From Haladaptatus halobius (lineage in GTDB: Archaea > Halobacteriota > Halobacteria > Halobacteriales > Haladaptataceae), in the NCBI RefSeq assembly GCF_020618475.1, contig NZ_CP085339.1, positions 248,001-312,000 on the forward strand: a stretch of 64,000 nt of DNA, in the 5' to 3' direction. The notes below the pieces were generated by a model. That model searched no databases. It was not told the origin of the DNA and was given only the letters and a program-made list of their open reading frames with translations. The translations under genes and the position numbers were made by a program. Every line of letters starts with the position of its first letter. Position 1 is the stretch's first letter. This document shows positions 9,393 to 18,033 of this stretch, piece after piece.

Positions 9393-10748
9393 TTAGTCGT
9401 AGCGTTGCAGTATCTCACGGCCATGATTTAGCTCGTAGTCAGCGCGTTCTTGCTCTTCTCGCACGTCTCGAGCGTCGATACCGCCATCTGCGTTCAACGC
9501 GGTGTTCACTGAATCATAGTTCACGGTCTCCTCCGTTGCCGACGTGCCAGTGCTAAACGTCGAATTGTCCGATTGTTCCCAACTGGAATCGCTGTCGCTC
9601 TGGTAATCCTGATACTTCTCGTGGACTTCGTGCCCGACCCGCTCGCCCGCTTCGTCGATGTATTTCCCTGCTTTGCGCTGGTTCGCTGCTGAGGTGCCGA
9701 GTGCGATCGAGGCAGCGTCATTGGCGTGTGCCAGCATCTCCTTCGGGAGAACGAGCAAAGCCAAGACAAGCCCACCAACAACGAGGGTGAACGTCTCCAG
9801 CACGCCGAGTGCGCCGGATGTCCATGGCAAATCGGCGAGCAACCGAAGGACGAGTGCTTGAAAGAGCTCCGTGACGATCACGACACCAAAGAGATAGACG
9901 AAGGTATCACCGGTGCTCTTCAAGAATCCCGAGAAGCTGCGACAGGCCCAGGAGAGCGGCCACAAGAACACGCACACATAGATAAGGGCCCGCTCGAGGC
10001 CAAGGATGAGAACCCCGACGGCAATTGTGCCCGACTGGAAAATACCAAGAAGGGCACCAAGACCAATCCCGACACCGAGTTTCGCGAGTTTTGAATTTGT
10101 CTGAATGAACTCGGCACCGTCAGGTGCAACCGATATCGCGGTCTCGTTCGCCAGGTGGAGCAAGAGTGGTGGGATAATCCAGGTCGTTGCGACCATGATG
10201 AGCGCGATGCCGACGCGTTTCCATGCTTGACGCTTCTCGTACGGATCCGACCGATAGAACGACATCCCGAAGGCCGCCATCAACGCGACGCTTGCGAGAC
10301 CGGCTGTCCATGCCGAGGCTTTGTATACGCCGGGCCACAGACCGTTTTGAGGATTGACCCAGGTACTCGGCTTGTCCGGTTGACCGGGAGCAGGGATCCC
10401 TGCGACGCTGTCGCGAACCGTATTCGCAATTCCCTTCCCGACACCAAGGAAAATCCCAGCAATCGCTTTGAGCTGTCCCTTCGCCATATCGACCGGGTTA
10501 ATCGACGGAACGAGCCCGCCACCAAACCCACCAAGGAAACCGCCGCCGTTGCCACCGCTTCCGCCACTCGTCGAATTATTCGATGGTGCTGTCGTCTGGC
10601 CGTCGCCAGGACTGCCGATCCAGTGATTCTGGGATGTCGTCGAATTGTTCACACTGGCTGATTGTGCCGTGACTGGGCCGGCAAGCGACGTGACTAGCAC
10701 GACGAGAATGAGTACCGAAAACCATCTGCTGTGTCTCTTCCAAGTCAT
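9393..10748 (-). CDS. Polytopic membrane protein, VirB6/TrbL-like channel component
   Basis: A 451-residue protein. It begins with a Sec signal peptide (core WFSVLILVVLVTSLAGPVTA, cleavage likely at about residue 29), then a Ser/Thr/Asn/Gly-rich spacer to about residue 80. About six membrane helices follow between residues 135 and 345. The cytoplasmic tail is rich in Ser, Asp and Glu. Size, helix count and position next to VirB4 match VirB6/TrbL proteins that form the inner-membrane channel of type IV secretion systems. Sequence similarity to named families cannot be judged by eye, so the assignment rests on topology and context. Confidence 0.72.
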   Translation of the reverse strand: MTWKRHSRWFSVLILVVLVTSLAGPVTAQSASVNNSTTSQNHWIGSPGDGQTTAPSNNSTSGGSGGNGGGFLGGFGGGLVPSINPVDMAKGQLKAIAGIFLGVGKGIANTVRDSVAGIPAPGQPDKPSTWVNPQNGLWPGVYKASAWTAGLASVALMAAFGMSFYRSDPYEKRQAWKRVGIALIMVATTWIIPPLLLHLANETAISVAPDGAEFIQTNSKLAKLGVGIGLGALLGIFQSGTIAVGVLILGLERALIYVCVFLWPLSWACRSFSGFLKSTGDTFVYLFGVVIVTELFQALVLRLLADLPWTSGALGVLETFTLVVGGLVLALLVLPKEMLAHANDAASIALGTSAANQRKAGKYIDEAGERVGHEVHEKYQDYQSDSDSSWEQSDNSTFSTGTSATEETVNYDSVNTALNADGGIDARDVREEQERADYELNHGREILQRYD

Positions 10749-10772
10749 GGTCAGAAAGGGAACTCGAGAGGC

Positions 10773-11264
10773 TCACATTATGTTCGCAAAATTCACACAC
10801 GAGAGCGTGCTCACGCCAGCCTTGTCGAGGACGACGGCGAACAGTGGGAAGAACCACGCACCGCAAAACGTGATCACTGCCCCACGGGCCGCATCGCGAC
10901 CCTCTTTTTTCTTATCTGAACGGGCACTTCCCATCTTCAGCCAGGCCATTGCACCGCGGAATGCTGCGAGCAGAAACATCCCGATCGTAATCATCCCAAA
11001 TGCGAGCGTAATGACGGGACCAAGTCCGGACGAACACATTACGTCGCTTGCTTCCTGGGTAGCTTGGGCTGCCACTGGCACTGAAAACGCCGCGGTTGTG
11101 GCGACGATACCGACACTAGCACGAATGGATCGAGTAGGGATTGCCCCCCATTTTGCAGCGACCACACGCTTCAGTGCGTGATATTCCTGCGTTGAATCGT
11201 CCGTCAATCGGTGAAATCGGTCAGAGATGAGTCTCTCGGTCGATTTCGGCTTTTGTTCATCCAT
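10773..11264 (-). CDS. Small two-helix membrane protein, VirB2/pilin-like
   Basis: Starting at ATG 11264 (MDEQKPKSTERL) the protein has 163 residues. A leader of about 50 charged residues precedes a hydrophobic segment ending in VPVAAQA, which could be a signal-peptidase site. Two further membrane helices follow (ITLAFGMITIGMFLLAAF and GAVITFCGAWFFPLFAVVL) joined by a basic Lys/Arg loop. This layout resembles VirB2/TrbC-type pilin precursors. It is the first gene of the operon, with a TATA-like TATTTATC element at 11293-11300, and is followed after 24 bases by the VirB6/TrbL-like gene. Confidence 0.68.
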   Translation of the reverse strand: MDEQKPKSTERLISDRFHRLTDDSTQEYHALKRVVAAKWGAIPTRSIRASVGIVATTAAFSVPVAAQATQEASDVMCSSGLGPVITLAFGMITIGMFLLAAFRGAMAWLKMGSARSDKKKEGRDAARGAVITFCGAWFFPLFAVVLDKAGVSTLSCVNFANIM

Positions 11265-11279
11265 TGTACTCACTACCAC

Positions 11280-11295
11280 ATCTAGAGGGCTAGAT
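11280..11295. promoter_or_regulatory. Perfect inverted repeat ATCTAG-4-CTAGAT overlapping the operon promoter
   Basis: Six-base arms at 11280-11285 and 11290-11295 are separated by AGGG. The element overlaps the right end of the TATTTATC box (11293-11300) and lies 16 bases before the start codon of the pilin-like gene. A protein bound here would block transcription of the transfer operon. The winged-helix protein encoded divergently at 11389 is the natural candidate repressor. Confidence 0.5.
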
Positions 11296-11388
11296 AAATA
11301 CCTTACGCACACAGTGAGACGCCGTATACTATCGAATAGAGTCAGTGTGTCCGTAACCTATTTATGTCATAGACTAGGGCTGTTCTAC

Positions 11389-11634
11389 ATGCTTCCACGC
11401 AATTCCAATCAAATGGTCTCTCTCACCAATGTCGACAAAGAGATTCTCGAAATACTCCGAGGTGGGCGGGCAACGCAATCCTACATCGTCGACGAAACTG
11501 GCCGTTCGCGCCAATACGTCCACAATCGACTCGGAATACTCACTGCTGCGGGGTATCTTGAAAACATTCATAGAAAAACGGCATTGTACGAGTTAGTCGG
11601 TGACCCGCTTGCTGACGAGGAAAATGGAGGATGA
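11389..11634 (+). CDS. Small winged-helix transcriptional regulator, divergent to the transfer operon
   Basis: An 81-residue protein (MLPRNSNQMVSLTNVDKE). A TATA-like CTATTTATG centred near 11362 lies about 26 bases upstream of the ATG at 11389, fitting a leaderless transcript; an internal ATG at 11413 is the alternative. The sequence has the typical winged helix order: a helix (VDKEILEILRGG), recognition helices (TQSYIVDETGRSRQYVHNRL), and a wing (AAGYLENIHRKTALYELV). Such proteins are common local regulators in haloarchaea. Its place opposite the transfer operon suggests it controls that operon. Confidence 0.78.
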   Translation: MLPRNSNQMVSLTNVDKEILEILRGGRATQSYIVDETGRSRQYVHNRLGILTAAGYLENIHRKTALYELVGDPLADEENGG

Positions 11635-11638
11635 GGCG

Positions 11639-11926
11639 ATGCGAATCCCATCACTCTCGATCGAAGCGCCGAACGAAACCGCACGAGAGACACTCCGCCG
11701 CCATTTCGCGATACTCGTCGGCCTTCTGAAAGTCGTTCTCGTCGGCAGCATCATCCAAATTGTCGTCCTCGGAACGACGGGCGTTATCGCGATGTACATT
11801 CTCGGCTTAGAGGGGGCGGCCGCTGGCTGGCTGGTGATTCTCTCGTGGTTCATCGCCGCGTACTTCATCAAACTCTACGGACGGAGTATTTTCCCAGTGA
11901 ATGCCGACCAATTCACCCGAATCTAA
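11639..11926 (+). CDS. Small membrane protein co-transcribed with the winged-helix regulator
   Basis: From ATG 11639 (MRIPSLSIEAPNE) the protein has 95 residues. A GGAGG at 11627-11631, about eight bases upstream, supports this start; an ATG at 11624 would add five residues and overlap the preceding gene. Two hydrophobic helices are clear: VGLLKVVLVGSIIQIVVLG and the later GWLVILSWFIAAYFIKLYG. The reading frame starts five bases after the stop of the regulator. I do not recognise the family. Position suggests a partner of the regulator or an entry-exclusion-like membrane protein. Confidence 0.65.
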   Translation: MRIPSLSIEAPNETARETLRRHFAILVGLLKVVLVGSIIQIVVLGTTGVIAMYILGLEGAAAGWLVILSWFIAAYFIKLYGRSIFPVNADQFTRI

Positions 11927-11938
11927 AAACCAGCTCTC

Positions 11939-13303
11939 TCACGCTATTTGCTCGCCATCGAGAAACACGTTCTTGAGTGTTGCTCCACCGTTCCGAATGA
12001 CTTGTGCCTTTGTCGCATCCCATCCGGGTGTGTGTATCACGAAGTCTTGCACAGTCGCTTGACTAACACCCTCGTCGACGACGAGTGCTGTCATCGGCGT
12101 ATCCTTGATCGTTACCTCGACGTTCTTCACCACGACCTTCTGGACGGCGTGCTGAATCATGAGCGACCATCCCGTTGGTTTCTTCTGGATGATTTTCGTA
12201 TTCGAGACCGTACACGTTCCGTCATCAACACGAATGGGGCGCTGCTCGTAGTAGAACTCCTCGCCAAACGAGCGGTCAGTCACGACTACACAGTTGTGGA
12301 TTCGTGAGCTGTCGCCACCGATACGGATATTCGACGCCTGGCTGTTTGCCGCGATACAGTTCACTACGTCGACCGTCCCGTCACCCGTCCCTGGCTGGCC
12401 GCCGATCACGTAGATGCCGTTGTCCGGCCAGCCACCGAACAGTGAGTTCTCGACACGGAGATAGCCCTGTGCCTTCGGATGCATCGTAATCCCTGACGTT
12501 GCCCATGAGCGGCCAGCGTTCGGGCCGCCGTCGTACGTGTCCCGCGTGTTGATCGTCTTCTGGTAGGTGAGCCCACCAAAGCGGAAATCGACATTGTTCA
12601 CGCGGGCTCGCGCTTCTTCCGTCGCTGGATTCACTCGAAGCGGCCCCTGACACCCGAGCGAATGCATCCCGACTTGGCGAAGGGACCGAATCTCCGACGT
12701 CCCCGCCGTATGGTGGTTCAGTACCTGCATTCCCTGGTTTTTCCCGCGCCAATCGAGGGTAAACCCGCCGAACACGAACTTCCCCCGATGTGGATTGTCT
12801 GGAATCCCAATTTTGAAGTGTTGGGCGGGGCCGTGGAATTCGCCCGCCGAGACATCGAAGCCGTTGATCGCGTTGACACGCCCGTGAACGAGCGTCGCGT
12901 TCTGGCCGATGATGCCGAGGTTCCGAAGCCCGACGCGCCGAACCTGGCTGTTCATTTTGTAGCGTCCGGGTGGGAAGTAGAGGAGCGTATCACTCCCGAT
13001 CTCGCGCTGGATTACAGGTGAGTTGTCCTCGTCTCCAGTCGGATCTGCGCCTGCCTTCGCCATGTTCACGACATTGCGGAACTCGCCGCGCCACGGCTTG
13101 GGATCGATCGATCGGAAGTTGCCGCTCGTCGCGTTCGTGTTGCTGTTTGTCGGCCCTGTTGATGGGACACTTCCCCCACTCGCGCCCGTCGGGAGGAGAC
13201 ACCCCGACAGAGCTGTCGCTCCAATACTTGCGCCTGTCGCGAGAAACGCCCGTCTGCTGTGCGATACACGATCAGCGTCGTCAGGAGGTGATAACGATGT
13301 CAT
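11939..13303 (-). CDS. Tat-exported lipoprotein with probable right-handed beta-helix
   Basis: From ATG 13303 (MTSLSPPDDADRVSH) the protein has 454 residues. The N-terminus has a twin-arginine motif SRRAFLATG and a lipobox ALSGC, so it should be exported folded and lipid-anchored outside the cell. A Ser/Thr/Gly/Asn linker follows. From about residue 75 the protein is built of short beta-strands with Asn/Gly turns (for example VNAINGFDVS, SSRIHNCVVV, SNTKIIQKK), typical of pectate-lyase-like parallel beta-helices found in adhesins and glycan-active enzymes. No catalytic residues can be assigned. It lies directly beside the transfer module and could serve in surface contact, but it has its own promoter region. 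Confidence 0.75.
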   Translation of the reverse strand: MTSLSPPDDADRVSHSRRAFLATGASIGATALSGCLLPTGASGGSVPSTGPTNSNTNATSGNFRSIDPKPWRGEFRNVVNMAKAGADPTGDEDNSPVIQREIGSDTLLYFPPGRYKMNSQVRRVGLRNLGIIGQNATLVHGRVNAINGFDVSAGEFHGPAQHFKIGIPDNPHRGKFVFGGFTLDWRGKNQGMQVLNHHTAGTSEIRSLRQVGMHSLGCQGPLRVNPATEEARARVNNVDFRFGGLTYQKTINTRDTYDGGPNAGRSWATSGITMHPKAQGYLRVENSLFGGWPDNGIYVIGGQPGTGDGTVDVVNCIAANSQASNIRIGGDSSRIHNCVVVTDRSFGEEFYYEQRPIRVDDGTCTVSNTKIIQKKPTGWSLMIQHAVQKVVVKNVEVTIKDTPMTALVVDEGVSQATVQDFVIHTPGWDATKAQVIRNGGATLKNVFLDGEQIA

Positions 13304-13552
13304 AGGAGGATCACTCACGCTTCGGTGCAGGCGTTGTTTCTAGGTTAGTTACTATCTTAACCAAGATAAGTTTTGTGTGAGTTACTGGCTATGTTCAAAT
13401 CAGTTTCTTATAAGATTTCACGCTCATGTGTTAGCGTTGTATACTAATGGGGCTTTGTGGAATCCTCAGAAAATAATAGATTTCGACGGGCGTGCTGATA
13501 CAGGGCGCGTATCTTTCATACCATTTCCTTGAGAGCGGCAAGAGGAACTGGT

Positions 13553-13804
13553 CTAATTCAAGATACGCTCGTTAAGGTACCACGGAAGCACTCCAAGGAC
13601 AAAGAGGATACCACCTGAAAGCACGATCACTGCGGGTGGGACGACGATTGTAAAATATTCTTTATTATCAATTCCAATCCAACCTGCACTGAATGAGTTG
13701 GCGATGTGCAGAATGCTTACTCTCATTAACCACTGGATGGTTACCGCACCACCAACCAAGAGGAGGATTCCACTGCCGAATGCGCGGTGGGAGACTTGCG
13801 TCAT
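13553..13804 (-). CDS. Small two-helix membrane protein
   Basis: An 83-residue protein from ATG 13804 (MTQVSHRAFGSG). There are hydrophobic helices at about 10-28 (GILLLVGGAVTIQWLM) and about 55-77 (VIVLSGGILFVLGVLPWYL), with a short acidic loop between. The composition is plausible for a real gene. The function and family are unknown, and it stands alone between the lipoprotein gene and a small acidic gene. Confidence 0.5.
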   Translation of the reverse strand: MTQVSHRAFGSGILLLVGGAVTIQWLMRVSILHIANSFSAGWIGIDNKEYFTIVVPPAVIVLSGGILFVLGVLPWYLNERILN

Positions 13805-14063
13805 AGGTGCCAATTATACTACCGGAGGATATATGCTTATTCCACCCATTGAGTATTGACTGATAATTGAAATGCCTCCTTAGTAGTAAGTGAAAGATAC
13901 GCCTCTATCAGGTCACAGATTCTGCTACGATGAATGGACGCTCTGTCTGCAGCACGCACCTCTTGGCAGACTGTGAAGGTTTCAACAGAGCCACAAATAG
14001 GAACAGTCGAAGAGCGGCGAAGAGGTAAGAAGAGGACAAAACGTAGTCAGAGTGAACGGCTCG

Positions 14064-14300
14064 CTAGCGAGTAGTACCGGGAACGAGACTCCAGACTTTC
14101 TCTGTCGCGAGGTACTCACCGTCCTGCTCTTCGATGTACCCTTCGGTAAGAGCCTCGGCTATCGCGTCAGCGAGATCCCCGTCAAAGCGGCTATGCTGGC
14201 GTGCAATCACACCAATGTGGGCGCGATCAATTGTCGCGCGGTTGTGCCCGCCCGGATTATGCTCGATAATCCGGGCAATGAGTGCGGCATTCTCGCTCAT
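14064..14300 (-). CDS. Small winged-helix-like protein
   Basis: A 78-residue protein starting MSENAALIARIIEHN. The first 55 residues form helices with a plausible helix-turn-helix (DGDLADAIAEALTEGYIEEQ), followed by DGEYLATEKV, which fits the wing of a winged helix. No partner gene or binding site is evident. The about 240 bases to the left show no further gene. Confidence 0.5.
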   Translation of the reverse strand: MSENAALIARIIEHNPGGHNRATIDRAHIGVIARQHSRFDGDLADAIAEALTEGYIEEQDGEYLATEKVWSLVPGTTR

Positions 14301-14395
14301 ATGTTCTACTAGCGATCAGCACTCAATAAGATTCATATCCGAAGAGATCCGTTGAAATAGTGCGCTAACCTACCACTATATTGGAAGAGACCCGC

Positions 14396-14704
14396 TTAGT
14401 TGCGCGAATTTGAGTTCGCTGTACGATAGCGTCCGAAGGCGTATCCTAGCCAAACAAGAGTCAGGGGGATTGCAATGAATTTTAGAAAGTCGAAAAACAG
14501 CGCGTAATATACGACTGTCTTTCCAACCATCGAAAACTGAGGGAGCCACGCGGGAAGCGTAGTAACACCGTCCGAGACACCAATCACAAATTCCATTAAC
14601 AAATATTCACCAATCAGAACAGTAGCGAATAGACTACTGAGGGCAATCACTGGCCGTCGAAGAGTTGGTTCACGCCGTACGGATTGAGTAAGTTCCATAT
14701 ACAT
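14396..14704 (-). CDS. Membrane protein of unknown function
   Basis: A 102-residue protein; ATG codons at 14704 and 14698 are both possible starts. It contains hydrophobic helices ALSSLFATVLIGEYLLMEF and FFDFLKFIAIPLTLVWLGY, with a third weak helix between, and ends in a short basic tail. It is not recognised. No operon partner is seen. Confidence 0.5.
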   Translation of the reverse strand: MYMELTQSVRREPTLRRPVIALSSLFATVLIGEYLLMEFVIGVSDGVTTLPAWLPQFSMVGKTVVYYALFFDFLKFIAIPLTLVWLGYAFGRYRTANSNSRN

Positions 14705-14851
14705 TTATTTGAGCTGAGATGTATTAAATATGTATAACGTGTCACTTGTCATGACATCATTGTTCCAACAGAATTGCTCATGTTTTATGCTTCAATTTCA
14801 TAAGCGCTACTTATCAATTGGAATCTCTCGTATCACCTGCAGAAAACGCGG

Positions 14852-15562
14852 TTATGAAGTATGCTGCGCGTCCTTTGCTCCACGAACCGTTTCCTCAACT
14901 GCCTCGATACCGTCCTCATGGAGCACATTGCCGACGACGACTGTGTCAGTTACATTCGCCATCTCAAAGGCTGAGTCATAGTCGTGAATCCCGCCCCCAT
15001 AGAAGAGTCGCGCTGACGAGAGTGAATCGCGTGCGGCAGCGACAACAGCTGGATCGCCGAGGGTGCCGGAATACTCGAGGTAGATAATCTTCTGGTCAAG
15101 GATCTGTTCAGCGAGTTCAGCATAGGCAACGACATCATCTCCATCCAAGTCACAGTTGGCCTGTGTGTACGTCGCGACTGACGATGCTGGATTGAGGACA
15201 ATGTATGCTTCTGGGTGCACGTAATCCCAATCGAGATCGGATGTGCGAACCCATTCGTGGTGCGCTCCTGTGATCCACAGTGGGTCATCGGCATTCAGAA
15301 CAATCGGAACGAGGTAGCCTGAGAGTGCATCACTGTGGAAATTAGTCGGGCGATAGGTCGGTTCGACGAATATTGGGGTCTCGGCAGAAGAGAGTGCATC
15401 AAGAATTGACTGAACGCTCGTTTCTGTGACGTTTGTGGTGCCACCGAGAATGAGTGCGTCTGTTCCCGTGTCAGCTATGCCAGTGTAGGTATCCCCATCG
15501 TGAAGTGCTTTATCGGGTTCGATCTTCGTGACGTGATCCCACTGTGCCCACGCAGCCGCCAT
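14852..15562 (-). CDS. Geranylgeranylglyceryl phosphate synthase, PcrB family
   Basis: A 236-residue TIM-barrel prenyltransferase. The family joins sn-glycerol-1-phosphate and geranylgeranyl diphosphate, the first committed step of archaeal ether lipids. Visible family marks are KIEPDKAL near the N-terminus (usually KxDPDK), ILGGTTNVT, VPIVLN, the catalytic-region segment IYLEYSGTLGDP, the phosphate-binding YGGGIHDYDSA, and VVVGNVLHEDG at the C-terminus. The length is normal and the frame is intact. Such a gene is normally part of the core genome. Its presence among plasmid-like genes suggests a second copy or a core island next to this region. Confidence 0.88.
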   Translation of the reverse strand: MAAAWAQWDHVTKIEPDKALHDGDTYTGIADTGTDALILGGTTNVTETSVQSILDALSSAETPIFVEPTYRPTNFHSDALSGYLVPIVLNADDPLWITGAHHEWVRTSDLDWDYVHPEAYIVLNPASSVATYTQANCDLDGDDVVAYAELAEQILDQKIIYLEYSGTLGDPAVVAAARDSLSSARLFYGGGIHDYDSAFEMANVTDTVVVGNVLHEDGIEAVEETVRGAKDAQHTS

Positions 15563-15698
15563 AGCTCACCGTAGTGCCATCACACGCAAACCGCTTTCCC
15601 ACTGTTCGTATGGAATCATAAGCCTCCGTGATCTGCGTACGACACTTTCACTCCGGGGATGGCTCATCCCTAATATCGTGTTGCCCCGTCTCTTGTCT

Positions 15699-16064
15699 AT
15701 GAATCACGACTTCGTCTCATTCGGACGCGAAGAGGTGTTTGCCGAACTCACCGAGCACATCGTTGAGTTGCGTGAAATCTCGGATGGCGATGCAGAGGTG
15801 ATGGCGAGCAAAGTCTTGAGCCGAGCATCCAGCACGATTCATTTGGTCGGGCTATCCGACAATGGCAAGCGCGCACTCTACCATTGGGAGACGTCAAATC
15901 CTGGCGCATGGGCTTCGTTGATACCCTTTGACGAGCGTGGTGTTGATAGTCTCAATGCGATCATCATCTGGCAAGCTACCGACGAGGACCAGCCGGACGA
16001 CTTTGAGACGTGGCTCAAACTGCGACTCGATGGCTTAGACTGGATTCATCCAGACTACGTCTAA
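15699..16064 (+). CDS. Conserved-looking haloarchaeal protein of unknown function
   Basis: A 121-residue soluble protein (MNHDFVSFGREEVF). The start at 15699 is preferred over 15678 because a TATA-like CTAATATCG is centred about 26 bases before it, as in leaderless haloarchaeal genes. The acidic mixed alpha/beta composition with aromatic clusters (LYHWETSNPGAWASLIPFDE) argues for a folded protein. Family unknown. It is divergent from the GGGP synthase gene. Confidence 0.6.
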   Translation: MNHDFVSFGREEVFAELTEHIVELREISDGDAEVMASKVLSRASSTIHLVGLSDNGKRALYHWETSNPGAWASLIPFDERGVDSLNAIIIWQATDEDQPDDFETWLKLRLDGLDWIHPDYV

Positions 16065-16359
16065 CGAGTTGTACTTGCGTCTTCTTCATCCCTGATTAGA
16101 CTCCTGCCTAATTCGAGCATTCACTCCCCATCCGGGGTCGTTCGAATATGATTGCCCTTCTCAAATCGCTTCTCTGTGATCAAGTCTCGTCTCTGTCGTG
16201 GATTCCTGCAGCGATCTGCGTTCAACCACTTTATCGAATACAAGGCAAGTACAGACGCAGAGGTGGATATAATCGTCGAATCTTTCGGATTTTACCTGAA
16301 TAACATCATTACAAAATAGAAGAACAATATTATGTATTTATTGGAGAATATAGTTTCGA

Positions 16360-17283
16360 TCAGTCTTCGACTTCCGAGTTCCCTTCACTACTCGTCCCGA
16401 GAAACCATTCCCGAGTACCTAAGCGAGACCAGGATTCTTGCGTAGGCACATGTCGTTCTTGTGTCTGTCCGTAATTGACAAGCGTCACGAGGAAGACACC
16501 TCCGATTGTATTCCCAAGGAATACCGGAAGCCAAAATTCTGTAAATACGGCACTCAACGTCGCACCACCGATGAAAACATAATATAGTGCCTCACAGCCC
16601 GTTACTACAATGTGATACAGGTTCCCCGCACTAATCGTGTAAAATATAACGTAGATGAGTACAAAGCGGGTGATAGTGTCGCGCGCAGCATGATCGAGCC
16701 AGACGACACCAGCAACGAGCCATCCGGCGAAAACCGCTTTGTAAAATAATGCCCACCAGCCGACGCTAAGACCATGTTTGCCGAGGTTCGTAGCCATACG
16801 AGCAGTTTCCGGTTCGAGAACGTTGCCCTGTGCGAGGACAAACGCACCAAGTCCAGCACCGAGTATGTTACCGAGCAAAACGATACTCCAGATGCGGAGT
16901 AATTTGGGAATAGATGCAAGATGAGTTAATACCAATGCAACCGGGGGCAGTGTATTCTCTGTATATAGTTGGTATCGTCCTAGGATGATGTAGATAAACC
17001 CAATTGGATACAGAATTGCTGCCAGAAACTCGTTCGAAGACACTGCCGCACCGACTGCAGAGCCAAGAAACGTGAGTGTGATCGCAAAGCCAGCGGCTAC
17101 CCCGCTGAGGAGAAGTTCTCGATCGGTTGCTTCTACTTCTTCGTCAGCGGAGGCGACGACACGCTGGAAAATTTCGTCAGTCGAAAACCGTTGTCGCACG
17201 GCTCTTCCAGCGGCAGGAGCCCCACTCTTAGCTTGATCAATACTCTTTCGAATATCCTCTTCAGACGGACTATCTGAACTCAT
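16360..17283 (-). CDS. Formate/nitrite transporter (FNT) family channel
   Basis: A 307-residue protein with a cytoplasmic N-terminus of about 55 residues followed by six membrane helices, the layout of FocA/NirC proteins. Family marks include GFIYIILGRYQLYTENTLPP after helix 2, LLGNILGAGLGAFVLAQ, the ISAGNLYHIVVTGCEALYYV segment, and FLGNTIGGVFLVTLVNYGQ in the last helix. FNT channels form pentamers that pass formate, nitrite or hydrosulfide. The substrate cannot be told from sequence, and no nitrite or formate enzyme lies nearby. About 295 bases on its downstream side hold no gene. Confidence 0.88.
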   Translation of the reverse strand: MSSDSPSEEDIRKSIDQAKSGAPAAGRAVRQRFSTDEIFQRVVASADEEVEATDRELLLSGVAAGFAITLTFLGSAVGAAVSSNEFLAAILYPIGFIYIILGRYQLYTENTLPPVALVLTHLASIPKLLRIWSIVLLGNILGAGLGAFVLAQGNVLEPETARMATNLGKHGLSVGWWALFYKAVFAGWLVAGVVWLDHAARDTITRFVLIYVIFYTISAGNLYHIVVTGCEALYYVFIGGATLSAVFTEFWLPVFLGNTIGGVFLVTLVNYGQTQERHVPTQESWSRLGTREWFLGTSSEGNSEVED

Positions 17284-17370
17284 TTACCTCTCCTTGCTAC
17301 CTCGATAGCTACGGTAGCCTGCGTGGCGACGCTGCAGCGTAGTTGCGAGTAGTGCCTGTCTATTCAAATC

Positions 17371-17663
17371 TCACGGTGATTCCTCGGGTGGAGGTTCACC
17401 GTTGTTTTCAACATGAATGCGAACCTGGCCGTTGCCGTAGATGATATTCAGTAGATCGTCAGCACTGAACATGACTGTAACACGCTCGTCAGCGTGTGGG
17501 CGAAAGAGCTGATCAAGCCCATCTGGATCAATGTGATCTATAGGCGAAATTCCCCCTCTTGCAAATTCTTCCCCGTCTGACGATTAATCGCATTAAGGAC
17601 GGTATCGCTAAGTGGGCGATTCTCCGTAGGTGAGTAGACTTCTGTATTGGTATGGTCGTTCAT
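17371..17663 (-). pseudogene. HalOD1-domain protein, frameshifted
   Basis: Reading starts at ATG 17663 (MNDHTNTEVYSPTENRPL) and breaks in a run of five G residues (plus-strand CCCCC near 17550). In the next frame it continues with ISPIDHIDPDGLDQLFRP, then VTVMFSADDLLNIIYGNG and a stop at 17371. Joined, the product is a HalOD1-type domain (Halobacterial output domain 1): an N-terminal helix, the DLDxLDxLF-like segment and a C-terminal beta pair. The single-base shift in a homopolymer could also be a sequencing error. Confidence 0.72.
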
Positions 17664-18033
17664 CGTCGTTCTTCAATGCAGACTCCCATGGTTGCCTCCC
17701 CTATTCTTTTTGCCACTCTCTCAAAAGCGCCAATCAGCGACGTCTCGTCCTTCTCAACGCGAAACCTTCACGTACTGGTTAACGGTGTTGTTTCTCATAT
17801 CGACCGATTTCATCTGAGGAGAGGGGTCGTTGCCTACGTTCGCTAGTTTACTGTTCTGATGGCCATTGCGGCTAGAGCGTCGTTCGCACAGGGACTCCAT
17901 TTACTTGCGTCCGCTCAATTGCAGTACCTCTTTCGCGATGACGATGTGGAAAATATCACACTCTGAATGGCCGAGAACAGTATTCCTTCAGGCAAACTTT
18001 TTTTATCGATTATCGTTGCACTCGGTAGCTCGG
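17664..18033. other. Intergenic stretch without a recognisable gene
   Basis: About 370 bases. Short open frames here have compositions unlike the neighbouring proteins. I see no repeat or RNA gene. Confidence 0.5.
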
